Assembly: GCF_021531895.1 (NCBI RefSeq)
Contig: NZ_JAFBIX010000014.1
Location: 29,676-93,675, forward strand
Source of the DNA: Faecalicatena contorta
GTDB lineage: Bacteria; Bacillota; Clostridia; Lachnospirales; Lachnospiraceae
Reading direction: 5' to 3'
Length of the DNA stretch: 64,000 nucleotides
The position numbers and the translations under genes were made by a program. Below are positions 44,401 to 53,169 of this stretch, one piece after another. The first letter of the stretch is position 1, and every line of letters begins with the position of its first letter. Below the pieces are notes generated by a model. The model had not been told where the DNA came from and made no database searches. It worked only from the letters and a program-made list of their open reading frames with translations.

Positions 44401-46714
44401 ACGATTTGATGACAAAAGAGAATGGTATAAATGTCCAAGTTGTGGACGAGTTTTTCCGTATACTCTGTGGGGAAAATGTGCATGGTGTTGCGAAGGCGAG
44501 CCCAAGGTCATGACAGAAAACGAGTTCAAAGGCTTGGAATTTTGGAGACAACCTATTCTTGATGCTATCGAAGGAAAAAAAGATGCATTGATGACACGTA
44601 TCAATACAGAGGAGCATACTGCACAGTTATCACATAAGGATCAGAGAATAGATATGTGGTCGACGACTGAGGAATATGAACTTAGGTTTCAAAATGTGTA
44701 TATTGATGACAAAGGGCCAGTAGATGTTCTTAGTTGTACAACGACAATGGAGGTCGGTATCGATATTGGATCATTGACGGCTGTCGGATTGAGAAATATA
44801 CCACCGATGCGTGAAAATTATCAACAGCGAGCTGGACGTGCCGGCCGAAGAGGATCAGCTATTTCAACTATTGTTACCTATACGGACAATGGTCCCCATG
44901 ATAGTTATTATTTCAATAATCCTGAGAAAATTATTGCAGGAGATCCGAGATATCCATCAATAGATACTGATAATCGTAAACTCTTGTATAGACACCTTAA
45001 TGTAATTTATTTTGCTGACTTTTTGCAGAGGTATAATGTTTCTGCAAATGACATAGGAATTATTGCTTTTTCAAAAGATTATGAGTTAGAATTCTTTGAG
45101 TATATTAAAACCAAAAATCTTTCAGAGGCTGAATTAAAAACATTAGTGCCAGAAGGGTTGAGGAGTTATGTCAAATCTCAAAAAGAAGAATTGATAACTG
45201 CAATTGAGGCATTAACCCAAAAGGTTGTTGAATTTGAAGATGATTATTATGATTCGAACAATAATGAGAAAAAATTACTAGATGTTTTATTAGAAGAAGG
45301 TATTTTTCCTACATATTCATTCCCAAGAAATGTTGTCGGATTCAGCATAGAAAACAGCAAAGGCGACAAAGTTGAACAGGAACCTGACCGATCGCTGGAT
45401 ATGGCAATTAGTGAATATGCGCCTGGTCGTCTCATCGTTGTAAATAAAAAGACATATAAGTCGGGTGGAATTTATAGTTTTCACTCTAAATTTAGTGAAG
45501 ATGGAAAAGAACATCCGGCAAGAAAATACTTTGAAAACAAAGAATATCATAAATGGATATTTTATTGCGAGAATCAATCATGTAACTGGGTTGGAGAAAA
45601 AGATCCAGGGAAAGTTTGCCCATTTTGTAGGCAGGAATCCATCAAATGCAAACAAATGGTGAAGCCGTGGGGATTTGCACCAATCGGTGGAACTAGTATT
45701 CGCGAGGCCGAAGCTGAGGCTGAAATGTCGTATGCAGAATTACCTAGTTATGCATCGCCTATTAGTGATGAACAAATGTTTAAAGAATCCCGGTTCGCAC
45801 ATATGCGTTACGGTAGACTTATGGATCAACCGTTAACTATAATGAATCAAGGGCCTGATAGCACAGGTTTTACAATTTGTGAAGATTGTGGAGCTGCAGT
45901 ACCAGGGGATGATGAAATTGGTCTTCAAAAGATACCACAGCCTTATCGACATCCATATGGGCGTATGGTAAAGTGTTCGCATCCTAGTGATAGAATAACA
46001 CATGCTTTTTTGGGACATCAATTTTTGACGGATATGATGCTGATTGAAATTGAATTGGATCCGAAAAACGTTAATACACGACAAGAAGAGTTGTGGATTG
46101 ATAATGCTGCATTAAGTTTATCGGAGGCAATGGTCTTAGCAGCAGGGTCACTGCTTGATGTAGAGTTTAATGACCTAAAGGGTGGATATCGATTACGATA
46201 TACAGATGATAGGGTATATGTCGATATCTTCTTATTTGATAGTCTTTCTAGTGGAGCAGGCTACAGTTCTATGCTTACTGATAAGATACCAGAATTAGTA
46301 CAGGAAACTTACAAAGTATTGCAATGCAAGACTAATTGTACAACGGCATGTCACGATTGTTTAAAGCATTATTGGAATCAAAGAGTTCATAATAGATTAG
46401 ATAGACATGCGGCAAAACAGTTACTTGATTGGTGTACGGCAGAACAACTTCCAACAGAAATACCATTTGATAAACAGTTGAGAATCGTTTCAGGAATAAA
46501 AGAAACCGCTCTATTGGATGCAGACTTTGTTATAAAGTCTTCGACTGAAAAGATGTGGATAGAAAAAGGAAATAAAAAAGTCGGATTGTATATTTATCCT
46601 GCAATGTGGACTAAAAATAATAGTAATATTCCACGTGGCTGTATTGCGATATCGGATAAAATGATTTTAAGTGCGATGCCATATGCGTATTCAAAGATAC
46701 GAGATGGAATCTAA
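41444..46714 (+). CDS. Giant DEAH helicase with DUF1998 domain (DruE-like)
   Basis: A 1756-residue SF2 helicase. Walker A ATGTGSGKTE lies at about 114-123, DEAH at about 319-322, VGIDIG and QQRAGRAGRRG near 1105-1135. Zinc clusters appear at about 520-550 (CSNPNCHAKKH...CECGG), about 1000 (CPSCGRVFPYTLWGKCAWC) and about 1375-1400 (CNWVGEKDPGKVCPFCRQ). The C-terminus is a DUF1998 domain with TNCTTACHDCLKHYW near 1630-1640. Helicase and DUF1998 in one chain is the DruE pattern; in DISARM they are separate (DrmA, DrmB). It probably translocates on invading DNA. Confidence 0.88.
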   Translation: MDEYSIENTHKALKGRLIEYIETAYFGKNDELRNLCKDELELQGVMWKEPYIEANPAYVSVISGISKSKSIPEDVKEILGEMIECGLGVYQNPYSHQIEALEAFYSGKDLFVATGTGSGKTECFMWPMISKLVREAKMSAESWSKRGVRAMMLYPMNALVSDQLGRLRKMIGTDAFYNLFVDYTKENRRPQFGMYTGRTPYAGEIKYQQDKALAATLQANLIDRDQETVDQLKKMGKYPAKHDLEHFIDGLLEQKHITNDKDAEMITRFEMQQHTPDILITNYSMLEYMLMRQEEQSIWKDTSEWLKADDENKLLFIIDEAHMYRGASGGEVALLIRRFINKLGVDRKKIQFILTSASIPKNEENKVKQFIADLTAMDDNDSSNIAIIRGSQEIIDNHSSIKLDAELLAQFDIDLLHGKSRMTGIRQFGKLAKLDVDSCDFSDEKQVENWLYKELVKIKPLLSIMKNCRGNAIAFDELAKKVFPDANSTVAKKATSVLLSVAPLAKNKEGQVLFPSRLHMMFRGIRGIYACSNPNCHAKKHVTNLPLGKIYIGNHPDICECGGKVYELLNDRTCGALFLRGYMDLDYPEDRFIWNKKGAISGNNFKEIHYYVIPNNVVFLPKKDYRVGWLNALAGRIEEDDSHAGEKNYIHVAYSTKSPKDEPNKMTFATCPRCQKMHLKVSDFSTKGNEPFFHLVSEQLMIQPPVITDEAKLELTPNAGRKVLLFSDSRQRAATLAKELTSVADEDAMRKALTVAAKELEEWAEKNDKAPSMDLLYVSFLKVALDHRLRFFYGTDEEDLHNHLEVMRSTLERYAKQARRGRRYSKIDYKELKDQKFATVPDLYSRYLLKILCSNFRSFTDLGLCWVEPCNYMLIDEVLDEIENSKINLDEEQFFALFTAWAAEVLTDSYAYDYDINRNVRRSLTNVPRFGIDPEGKLPNRFKKLLNDNGINDEQQKLLYKQFVKFAQKGSDDNENVYLNPHAIALRFDDKREWYKCPSCGRVFPYTLWGKCAWCCEGEPKVMTENEFKGLEFWRQPILDAIEGKKDALMTRINTEEHTAQLSHKDQRIDMWSTTEEYELRFQNVYIDDKGPVDVLSCTTTMEVGIDIGSLTAVGLRNIPPMRENYQQRAGRAGRRGSAISTIVTYTDNGPHDSYYFNNPEKIIAGDPRYPSIDTDNRKLLYRHLNVIYFADFLQRYNVSANDIGIIAFSKDYELEFFEYIKTKNLSEAELKTLVPEGLRSYVKSQKEELITAIEALTQKVVEFEDDYYDSNNNEKKLLDVLLEEGIFPTYSFPRNVVGFSIENSKGDKVEQEPDRSLDMAISEYAPGRLIVVNKKTYKSGGIYSFHSKFSEDGKEHPARKYFENKEYHKWIFYCENQSCNWVGEKDPGKVCPFCRQESIKCKQMVKPWGFAPIGGTSIREAEAEAEMSYAELPSYASPISDEQMFKESRFAHMRYGRLMDQPLTIMNQGPDSTGFTICEDCGAAVPGDDEIGLQKIPQPYRHPYGRMVKCSHPSDRITHAFLGHQFLTDMMLIEIELDPKNVNTRQEELWIDNAALSLSEAMVLAAGSLLDVEFNDLKGGYRLRYTDDRVYVDIFLFDSLSSGAGYSSMLTDKIPELVQETYKVLQCKTNCTTACHDCLKHYWNQRVHNRLDRHAAKQLLDWCTAEQLPTEIPFDKQLRIVSGIKETALLDADFVIKSSTEKMWIEKGNKKVGLYIYPAMWTKNNSNIPRGCIAISDKMILSAMPYAYSKIRDGI

Positions 46715-46734
46715 AAAAGGAAAGGGGGTAGCGG

Positions 46735-46811
46735 ACTCCCTGCTTATGTTGTTTTATATACTTCGATGCAGGAACTGGCTTGGACAGACTAGCACTGATT
46801 GGGCAGGGAGT
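46735..46811 (+). promoter_or_regulatory. Inverted repeat hiding the methyltransferase ribosome binding site
   Basis: ACTCCCTGC (46735-46743) and GCAGGGAGT (46803-46811) are perfect 9-bp complements across 59 nt. The right arm contains GGGAG, the ribosome binding site of the gene at 46819. The loop has no convincing gene, though short frames look like worn coding sequence. Confidence 0.5.
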
Positions 46812-46818
46812 GTTTTAG

Positions 46819-47415
46819 ATGGAAGGAATAATTGATTACTACAATCAGAATGCCAAAAACTTCATAGAGAATACCCGGAACGTGGACATGCATCTGACTC
46901 AGGATAAGTTTCTTCAACTCTTGGATCCCCAATCATTTATCCTTGATTTTGGCTGCGGTTCTGGTCGTGACACAAAATACTTCATGGAAAAGGGTTACCA
47001 TGTAACCGCAACCGATGGCTCTGCAGAACTTTGCAGATTAGCCAGTGCTTTTACCGGTATAGAGGTAAAAGAAATGCTGTTTCAGGAACTTGATGATATT
47101 AATAAATATGATGGTATCTGGGCCTGTTCTTCTATCCTGCATTTGCCAAAAAAGGAATTATTTCCGGTTATTCGCAAGATGTGTGCTGCACTTAAGAGCG
47201 CAGGCGTAATCTATACCTCCTTCAAATATAGTGATTTCGAGGGGGAGAGAAATGGTCGCTATTTTACAGATTTTACAGAAGATACTTTTCGGGAATTCAT
47301 TCAAGATATCCCGGAACTTATGATAGAAGATCATTGGATCACTGGGGATGTCAGACCGGGAAGGGGGGATGAGAAATGGCTCAATTTAATACTTCGCAAA
47401 TCGGATATTCTCTAA
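46819..47415 (+). CDS. Class I SAM-dependent methyltransferase
   Basis: A 198-residue methyltransferase: SAM motif I ILDFGCGSGRDTKYF, then VTATDGSAELCRLAS, and YDGIWACSSILHLPK as motif IV region. It resembles UbiE/TehB-type small-molecule or protein methyltransferases, not DNA methyltransferases. It overlaps the HNH gene by 40 nt, so it is tightly linked to it. Substrate unknown. Confidence 0.85.
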   Translation: MEGIIDYYNQNAKNFIENTRNVDMHLTQDKFLQLLDPQSFILDFGCGSGRDTKYFMEKGYHVTATDGSAELCRLASAFTGIEVKEMLFQELDDINKYDGIWACSSILHLPKKELFPVIRKMCAALKSAGVIYTSFKYSDFEGERNGRYFTDFTEDTFREFIQDIPELMIEDHWITGDVRPGRGDEKWLNLILRKSDIL

Positions 47416-48551
47416 ATATTAACGGAGAATATCATAACACCCTGGATATTGAAAGCTTTTCTCAGATGATGAAGGACCCTTCCTACTGCTACAAATTCTA
47501 CTGGCTGGAGGCAATTGTAGACCTTATTTCGGAAGGTATTCAGGATACAACCTTTGATACAATCATTGATGAGATGATTTGCAATGCCTGGTATTCGGTA
47601 AGGGAATTTCATATTCATCTTAGTGGAATACAGTCAGATGGGCTTGTAAGGGACGGATTGGAGCGAGCGATACTCACATTGACAGAACTGAGTGATTTGC
47701 CGGCGAATGCATCGAAAGTGGAAATTAAGAATGCGATTCGAGAGAATAATGAAGAATTGAAGAAAGCCAAGGAGCAGCTGACTAACATGGTTCCGGGACG
47801 TGCCTTGGCAGGATTTTTTTCGAAGAGTGCGGAGGAAGTTCCCTGGGGAAGTATCCGTAGGCTGACGGAGTACATCAAGCGGATCGATAGTACGGTAACT
47901 CGTTTGCCCTATACATTTGGTGATAGAAGTAGGCTTAAAAAGGAAGTTCATTTTAATTCGGAATGGATGAAGATGATCCAGGACAATACAGTAAATATTC
48001 TGGGTTGGATCCAGTATGAGAAAGTAAAATGGCTGCAGAATAATAATCCGGAAGTTCCGGGGCTTATTTACAAGCTAGCACCGATGGATGAGAAGATGCG
48101 TAAGCTGAATAATGTACGGAAACTTTGGGAAGGTATTTTGGATGTACATGAAGTACGTGACGTCTTTACCGGTAATCCGATTAATGTAAAGCAGTACGAC
48201 GTGGATCATTTTATTCCGTGGTCCTTTGTCATGAACGATGAACTTTGGAATTTGATGCCGATGGATTCCTCACTGAATTCTTCGAAAAGTAATAAGCTTC
48301 CCCAATGGGATCCGTTTTTCCTAGTTTTTGCAGAGAATCAGTACAGCATGTATACACTAATCCATGAAAGAGAAGCGTTACATAAACGTTTCGAAGCCTG
48401 CTATAAGGATAATCTGCATTCTATCTGGGCGGGACAGGAGTTATACCGACCGGGAAATACGAAAGAAGAGTTTTATCATATTTTGCAGAAAAATATGCAA
48501 CCGGTGTACGACTCGGCCAGACGACAGGGCTATGAAATTTGGAATGTATAA
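47376..48551 (+). CDS. HNH endonuclease-domain protein
   Basis: A 391-residue protein with a C-terminal HNH domain (about 265-310): DVFTGNPINVKQYDVDHFIPWSF, in which the Asp-His pair binds metal, and NLMPMDSSLNSSKSNKLP with the conserved Asn. The N-terminal 250 residues are helical and unrecognised. AGGGGGG lies before ATG 47376 inside the methyltransferase gene. Together with the WYL regulator downstream it resembles a defence-associated module. Confidence 0.8.
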   Translation: MAQFNTSQIGYSLNINGEYHNTLDIESFSQMMKDPSYCYKFYWLEAIVDLISEGIQDTTFDTIIDEMICNAWYSVREFHIHLSGIQSDGLVRDGLERAILTLTELSDLPANASKVEIKNAIRENNEELKKAKEQLTNMVPGRALAGFFSKSAEEVPWGSIRRLTEYIKRIDSTVTRLPYTFGDRSRLKKEVHFNSEWMKMIQDNTVNILGWIQYEKVKWLQNNNPEVPGLIYKLAPMDEKMRKLNNVRKLWEGILDVHEVRDVFTGNPINVKQYDVDHFIPWSFVMNDELWNLMPMDSSLNSSKSNKLPQWDPFFLVFAENQYSMYTLIHEREALHKRFEACYKDNLHSIWAGQELYRPGNTKEEFYHILQKNMQPVYDSARRQGYEIWNV

Positions 48552-48573
48552 AGAATCAAAGAGGTGATATATC

Positions 48574-49557
48574 ATGGCCACCATGGACCAGAAGCTCCGC
48601 ACCTTATATTTGATGGATATCATGCTGGAGCGCACGGATGAAGAGCATCTTTTGAATGCTTCTCAGCTGTGCAGTATATTAGAAAATGAATATGGTATCT
48701 CCGCTGAACGCCGGACGATTTATTCCGAGATGGATATTCTGAAAAAATATGGTCTGGATGTAATTCAGAAGAAGGGAAAGAATCCAGGGTATTATGTCGG
48801 CTCCAGAGCATTTGAGCTTCCGGAGTTAAAGCTTTTGGTAGATGCTGTGCAGTCATCGAAGTTTATTACGGAGAAGAAATCCAAAGAATTGATAACGAAA
48901 TTAGAGAAACTTTGTTGTAGGTCGGATGCTGCTATACTTTCCAAATATGTGTTCATCGTAAACCGTCCGAAGACAGAGAACGAGACGGTTTATTACAACG
49001 TGGATTACATTCATACTGCAATCTATGAGAACAAAGAAATCAAATTCCATTATGCAGAGTGGACCGTTGAGAAGAAATTTAAACTGAAAAAAGACGGTGC
49101 TTTCTATGTTGTCAGTCCATGGGCACTGACTTGGGATGATGAGAACTATTACCTAGTAGCCTATGATGCAGCAGCCGGAATTATTAAGCATTACCGTGTT
49201 GATAAGATGCAGCATACAGAAATATTGGAAACAAATCGAAAAGGGGAAGAATCTTTCAAGAATTTTGATCTTGCCTCTTTTGCTAAGAAGACATTTGGAA
49301 TGTATGGTGGAGTTGATGCAGAGGTTACACTGGAATGCAAAAACGAGTTGGCTGGTGTTGTGATTGACCGTTTTGGTCATGATGTATGGCTGATTCCTCA
49401 GGGAGAAGATCATTTTAAAACAAGAGTTCTTGTATCAGTAAGTCCACAGTTTTTCGGCTGGGTAACGGGTATTGGGACTGGAATGAGAATTATTGCTCCA
49501 GAAAATGTAAAGCAGCAATATAAGGAATATTTACAGGATGTGTTGGGGAACTATTAG
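48574..49557 (+). CDS. WYL-domain transcription regulator
   Basis: A 327-residue regulator: N-terminal winged helix (LNASQLCSILENEYGISAERRTIYSEMD) and WYL domain (about 140-220; KEIKFHYAEWTVEKKFKL, FYVVSPWALTWDDENYYLVAYD) plus the WYL C-terminal extension. WYL proteins often sense nucleic acid ligands and control defence loci, so it probably regulates the methyltransferase-HNH pair. GAGGTGA precedes the ATG. Confidence 0.9.
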   Translation: MATMDQKLRTLYLMDIMLERTDEEHLLNASQLCSILENEYGISAERRTIYSEMDILKKYGLDVIQKKGKNPGYYVGSRAFELPELKLLVDAVQSSKFITEKKSKELITKLEKLCCRSDAAILSKYVFIVNRPKTENETVYYNVDYIHTAIYENKEIKFHYAEWTVEKKFKLKKDGAFYVVSPWALTWDDENYYLVAYDAAAGIIKHYRVDKMQHTEILETNRKGEESFKNFDLASFAKKTFGMYGGVDAEVTLECKNELAGVVIDRFGHDVWLIPQGEDHFKTRVLVSVSPQFFGWVTGIGTGMRIIAPENVKQQYKEYLQDVLGNY

Positions 49558-49610
49558 ATTAGTATTGCTATTTGAATATTGAGTTATCTCTTTTATTCAA
49601 AAATGAATAA

Positions 49611-49651
49611 AAGATGGATTTGCTTAAATGAGAAATAAGTAAATCCATCTT
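49611..49651. terminator. Bidirectional terminator between convergent genes
   Basis: AAGATGGATTT and AAATCCATCTT (49641-49651) form a perfect 11-bp stem. T-rich DNA follows in both directions, serving the WYL gene (plus) and the XRE gene (minus). Confidence 0.75.
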
Positions 49652-49655
49652 GTTA

Positions 49656-49946
49656 TTATAAATGAAATCTATCCTCTCCCATTTCTGTCATCCAGAAGAA
49701 TGCTGCAGAAAATTCCTTTGGTTTTGTGAGTACCGGTACAGTGAGAATTTCTTTCTGTACACCAAGTGCTTGTGCCAACTTTTTTAATAGTTCCTCTCTA
49801 GGCATACGTGCATTGGTCTCATACTGAGCAATCCGGACATCAGCGGTATTTTCAGGAAATCCAACTGCCATGCCAAGTTCTTTCTGGGTAAGATTGGTTT
49901 TACGTCTTAAATATCGTAATTTTTCTCCAAATGTAATCATAGTCAT
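49656..49946 (-). CDS. XRE-family HTH regulator
   Basis: A 96-residue repressor-type protein: LRYLRRKTNLTQKELGMAVG is the helix-turn-helix region, followed by ARMPREELLKKLAQALGV. The extra C-terminal part (EFSAAFFWMTEMGED) is typical of short phage/ICE regulators. It is the last gene of the minus-strand operon or has its own promoter in the 59-nt gap before dut. It may control the mobilization operon. Confidence 0.85.
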   Translation of the reverse strand: MTMITFGEKLRYLRRKTNLTQKELGMAVGFPENTADVRIAQYETNARMPREELLKKLAQALGVQKEILTVPVLTKPKEFSAAFFWMTEMGEDRFHL

Positions 49947-50005
49947 ATCCTCATATTTTATATATGTTGAGGTGCCGATCTGGCACCTCAGTTTTTAAGT
50001 AACAA

Positions 50006-50419
50006 TTATTCTCCGGAACTTCCAAAGGCATCCGTGCCTCTCTCTTTTCCCAGATCAAATACAAAATCTGCAATAATGATGGGGGTGATCACCAGTTGGC
50101 CTACTCTCGTATCTTTAGAGATGGTCTGAGCTTTATTGCTGACATTGCTGATGATGGCATGGATCTCTCCACGGTATCCGGAGTCAACCGGCGGTAGTTC
50201 GCAGGTCAATCCTTTCTCTGCCATGCTGCTTCTGGGAAATACAAATCCGGCATATCCGTCTGGAAGAATCAATCCGAATCCCAAAGGGATTTTTACAATT
50301 TCTCCTGGCTTGATGGTACAGTCATAAGGCATATACACATCGGCACCGGCATCGTTTTCATGTACACGGAGTGGATTGTGTCCGGGAGTAAGTCCAAAAT
50401 CAATGAGCCTTATTTTCAT
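50006..50419 (-). CDS. dut: dUTP diphosphatase
   Basis: A 137-residue trimeric-type dUTPase, converting dUTP to dUMP and pyrophosphate. All five motifs are visible: NDAGADVYMP, FPRSSMAEKGL, PPVDSGYRGEIHA (catalytic Asp), RVGQLVI and the C-terminal RGTDAFGSSG P-loop-like arm. Its start overlaps the thyX stop by 4 nt. It would supply dUMP for ThyX and keep uracil out of DNA. Confidence 0.95.
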   Translation of the reverse strand: MKIRLIDFGLTPGHNPLRVHENDAGADVYMPYDCTIKPGEIVKIPLGFGLILPDGYAGFVFPRSSMAEKGLTCELPPVDSGYRGEIHAIISNVSNKAQTISKDTRVGQLVITPIIIADFVFDLGKERGTDAFGSSGE

Positions 50420-51183
50420 ACCGCGTCACCTCTGAAAAGTAATGGATAATCCATATGAAGAATTTCATCGGGCAGCAGGATATGGTCAATGGGATGGCCG
50501 CAACTCATTTTTCCTTCCAGGCATTTTCCTTTCTGACAAAATGGACCTGTCTGTTCTGGAGTAAAAAGAGCTGGACTCAATTCATACAGATTCTGCCAGA
50601 TCATAAGCATCACAATTCTCATTTCATCAGTATTTCTGCGGCAGCAACGCTGACCGATCATATGCTTCCACTGATATGGAGTTGCACTGATGATCAATAC
50701 ATTTCTTAATCCCTGTGGTGTTGCATAACCGGCAGCATCATGGCTGATCCCGGCATTGCACAGACGGTCATAACAGACCATGTCTGCCTGACAGCTTTCC
50801 AGATAAAGTGCCTGGATCTCCGGAGATGCGGAAATGATCTCATATGGAATAGCAAAATCAGCTTCTCCGGAATAGTTGCTGTACTGTAATGATGCGCTCA
50901 TGAATTTTACTTCGTTCTGGTGCCGAGCGATCTGGGAAAGGAATCTTCTGCTGGCACCAACGACAGCCAGCGTAATTACTGTAAATTTCTGAATGGCGGG
51001 GTGCGGAAGTTCTCCCAGATTGGTTAATGTTTCATTCGTAAAGGATTGGTTATACAGATCCATCAGGTCATTCATGGAATGGATGATATGCCCTCTCTGG
51101 GTCAGCCTTGCGGCAAAGACCATATTCTTTTCTGCCTCTTTTACTGCAAAGCAGTTCAGGATTTTTGTTTCTATTTTATTCAT
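50416..51183 (-). CDS. thyX: ThyX-like FAD-dependent thymidylate synthase
   Basis: A 255-residue protein of the ThyX fold, which makes dTMP from dUMP. The signature region reads ARHQNEVKFMSASLQYS, close to but not the same as the classic RHR-x7-S motif (Gln replaces the third residue and spacing differs by one). IGQRCCRRNTDEMR matches the late active-site block. ATG 51183, with GAGGAGGG upstream on the minus strand, is chosen. It overlaps the preceding gene by 8 nt. Confidence 0.82.
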   Translation of the reverse strand: MNKIETKILNCFAVKEAEKNMVFAARLTQRGHIIHSMNDLMDLYNQSFTNETLTNLGELPHPAIQKFTVITLAVVGASRRFLSQIARHQNEVKFMSASLQYSNYSGEADFAIPYEIISASPEIQALYLESCQADMVCYDRLCNAGISHDAAGYATPQGLRNVLIISATPYQWKHMIGQRCCRRNTDEMRIVMLMIWQNLYELSPALFTPEQTGPFCQKGKCLEGKMSCGHPIDHILLPDEILHMDYPLLFRGDAV

Positions 51184-51496
51184 GGCTGCCCTCCTCTTTG
51201 ACCAATGCATTGAGCAGGAACAGATAATTTAAGGTATCTGTGATCTTCTCATTCCAAATACTCTGATCATAATCTGCCTGCTCTGAAAAGCACATGTCAT
51301 AAATTGAGATGATGTGTTTTGCCATCATTCCGGCAAGAGCCCTTTCTGGTGTACATTCCTGTAAGGCTGCAGCTGTTTTAAATGCGCTGAGCCTGTCCGG
51401 GCTGTTTCCGGTATATTCTTTTGCTTTGTTCAACAGGGTTTCTTCACAACGTTTCACCTGCTGTTCAAAGATCAAATGAAATTCTGTTTGTGTCAT
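51176..51496 (-). CDS. DUF1599/Nmad1-like nucleotide-metabolism protein
   Basis: A 106-residue helical protein. LLNKAKEYTGNSPDRLSAFKTAAALQECTP and GMMAKHIISIYDM (residues about 21-78) resemble the phage DUF1599 (Nmad1) family, linked to nucleotide modification or MazG-like functions. Overlap with relaxase (4 nt) and thyX (8 nt) shows co-translation with both. Confidence 0.7.
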   Translation of the reverse strand: MTQTEFHLIFEQQVKRCEETLLNKAKEYTGNSPDRLSAFKTAAALQECTPERALAGMMAKHIISIYDMCFSEQADYDQSIWNEKITDTLNYLFLLNALVKEEGSHE

Positions 51497-53169
51497 AATG
51501 TCTTGTCCTCCTTCTTTTTGTGTTGTGTATTGGTTTTTGATTTTTCTGTTTGTGCCGGTTGTTCATGAGAATTGTGAACGAATGGTTCTTCCATTCCGAG
51601 AATGGCATCTACATTTGCACCGGCGATTTCCAGTTCTTTGTGATAATCCCGGAATTGTTTTACAACTGATTTCTGGGCATCAATAGATTCCTGTAATTCT
51701 GATTTCTGGGATTTCAGTGTCTTCATCGACAACATCTTTCCGTCCGGATAGAATGCTTTTAACCAGTCGCGGGCTTCCTCATAAGATCTGATTTCTGAAG
51801 AATGCTCCTGCCGGAATTTCTTTTTATTTCGTGATTTCAGAAATTCTGCATACACTGATTTTGAAGCAAAATACTGACCGGTGAAGTGGATCTGTGAGTT
51901 CAGAGTTTTCATTTTGGAAGTGAGATCAGAAAGCTGCTCTTGAGCCTCTTCCATTTTTACTTGAATGTCTGTGGTCTGTTTTTCCAGATCCTTTCTAGTG
52001 TCATAACCATGATCCTGAATATAAATCAGGGTATTTGCCATTTGCTGAAGGTTGCTGATCTTCACCTTCCGGGCATATGCCTGATTCTGCATTGCCTTTA
52101 CATTTGTCTGGAGATCCGTCACGAGACGAAGCTCTGATTTTATGTAGAAGATGACAAATGGATCTGTATGATAATCGACACTTGAAGCACTCTTCGATTT
52201 GAGTGTGCTTTTGTGAGAAAGAGCTTTGCTGTTCTCATGATTCTGAAATACCTGTTCCAGAAAATCTTTTTCATAATTGGCACCCAGAGATTCTGCAGAA
52301 ATCCGTCTGTCTCTATCCGGATGAAGATAACGGTAACTCCCTCTTTTCTCGACGACAGAAATATTGAACCTGTCCAAAAGCAGCGACTGGAATTCTTCAA
52401 AACTTCTGGACATCTGAGAACATTCATCAATCGCTTCCCGCAGAAACTGTTTCTGTGTCTGAAATACGGTGGAAGCCGGTTTAAGTCCGGCAGCACGGAT
52501 TTTCGCATTTACCTTATCCAGTTCATCCTGTCCATGGGTTTTCGCCCAGTATTCTCCTCTGGTCATTTTTGCCGGTGCAGGAGAAAGAAGATCTACCTGA
52601 TGCAGCCCTTCCCGGTTGCACATATCCATGACTTCCTGTTTCAGATGATCCAGCAATTTGTTTGTGGACCGGTGCTTATAACCGGCTTCCTGCTCATGAG
52701 GCTTATCCATGTAGTCCTGTCGTTCAACCGCATATTTGCGAACACTGTTGATGACGATGTGGGTATGAATATTACCGGAGCTATTGTGTCCATCCGTATG
52801 AGTGACTACCAATGCCTGATAGCCGGGAAAGTTTTTGCGGGCAAATTCCAGACAAAGAGCCTGGGCCTTTTCTCCGGTAAGTCCACATTCTGTTGCGTCT
52901 GCCGGGTCAAAACTGATGATGTAATGGTGACTTTTGATATCTCCTCTTTTCTGATTTTTGTGAAAAAACTGATTAGTCCTCTCGCACTCTTTGTCAAAAG
53001 ACATCGGATCGCAATTCAGTCCATCCATATAAAATTCTTCCCGCAGAATCTTTCTGCCGGAATCATCGAAAATCGGTTTTCCTGTTTTTTCATTGTGTTG
53101 AAAAAGCAAATATTCCAGAGCATCAGAATAGTTCGCATTTCTGCTTTTAATGTGTTTGATTATGGCCAT
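51493..53169 (-). CDS. ICE relaxase, MobP-type (relaxase/mobilization nuclease)
   Basis: A 558-residue relaxase. Residues about 1-130 hold the Tyr-bearing N-terminus (SDALEYLLFQHN), SHHYIISFDP, and the three-His motif VTHTDGHNSSGNIHTHIVINS. The rest is helical with coiled coils (about 370-440), as in Tn1549-type relaxases. ATG 53169 follows AGGTGA on the minus strand and overlaps mobC by 23 nt. It should cleave the ICE oriT upstream of mobC and pilot the strand through the VirD4-VirB4 channel. Confidence 0.93.
   Translation of the reverse strand: MAIIKHIKSRNANYSDALEYLLFQHNEKTGKPIFDDSGRKILREEFYMDGLNCDPMSFDKECERTNQFFHKNQKRGDIKSHHYIISFDPADATECGLTGEKAQALCLEFARKNFPGYQALVVTHTDGHNSSGNIHTHIVINSVRKYAVERQDYMDKPHEQEAGYKHRSTNKLLDHLKQEVMDMCNREGLHQVDLLSPAPAKMTRGEYWAKTHGQDELDKVNAKIRAAGLKPASTVFQTQKQFLREAIDECSQMSRSFEEFQSLLLDRFNISVVEKRGSYRYLHPDRDRRISAESLGANYEKDFLEQVFQNHENSKALSHKSTLKSKSASSVDYHTDPFVIFYIKSELRLVTDLQTNVKAMQNQAYARKVKISNLQQMANTLIYIQDHGYDTRKDLEKQTTDIQVKMEEAQEQLSDLTSKMKTLNSQIHFTGQYFASKSVYAEFLKSRNKKKFRQEHSSEIRSYEEARDWLKAFYPDGKMLSMKTLKSQKSELQESIDAQKSVVKQFRDYHKELEIAGANVDAILGMEEPFVHNSHEQPAQTEKSKTNTQHKKKEDKTL

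Noticed and set aside
34987..46714. DISARM system
   Set aside because: In DISARM the helicase and the DUF1998 protein are separate genes and a PLD protein is usual. Here helicase and DUF1998 are one chain and no PLD motif is seen, so Druantia type II fits better.
46715..46818. Remnant of a helicase or phosphohydrolase gene before the SAM methyltransferase
   Set aside because: Short frames look coding-like but no family motif can be read; the inverted repeat is the only supportable feature.
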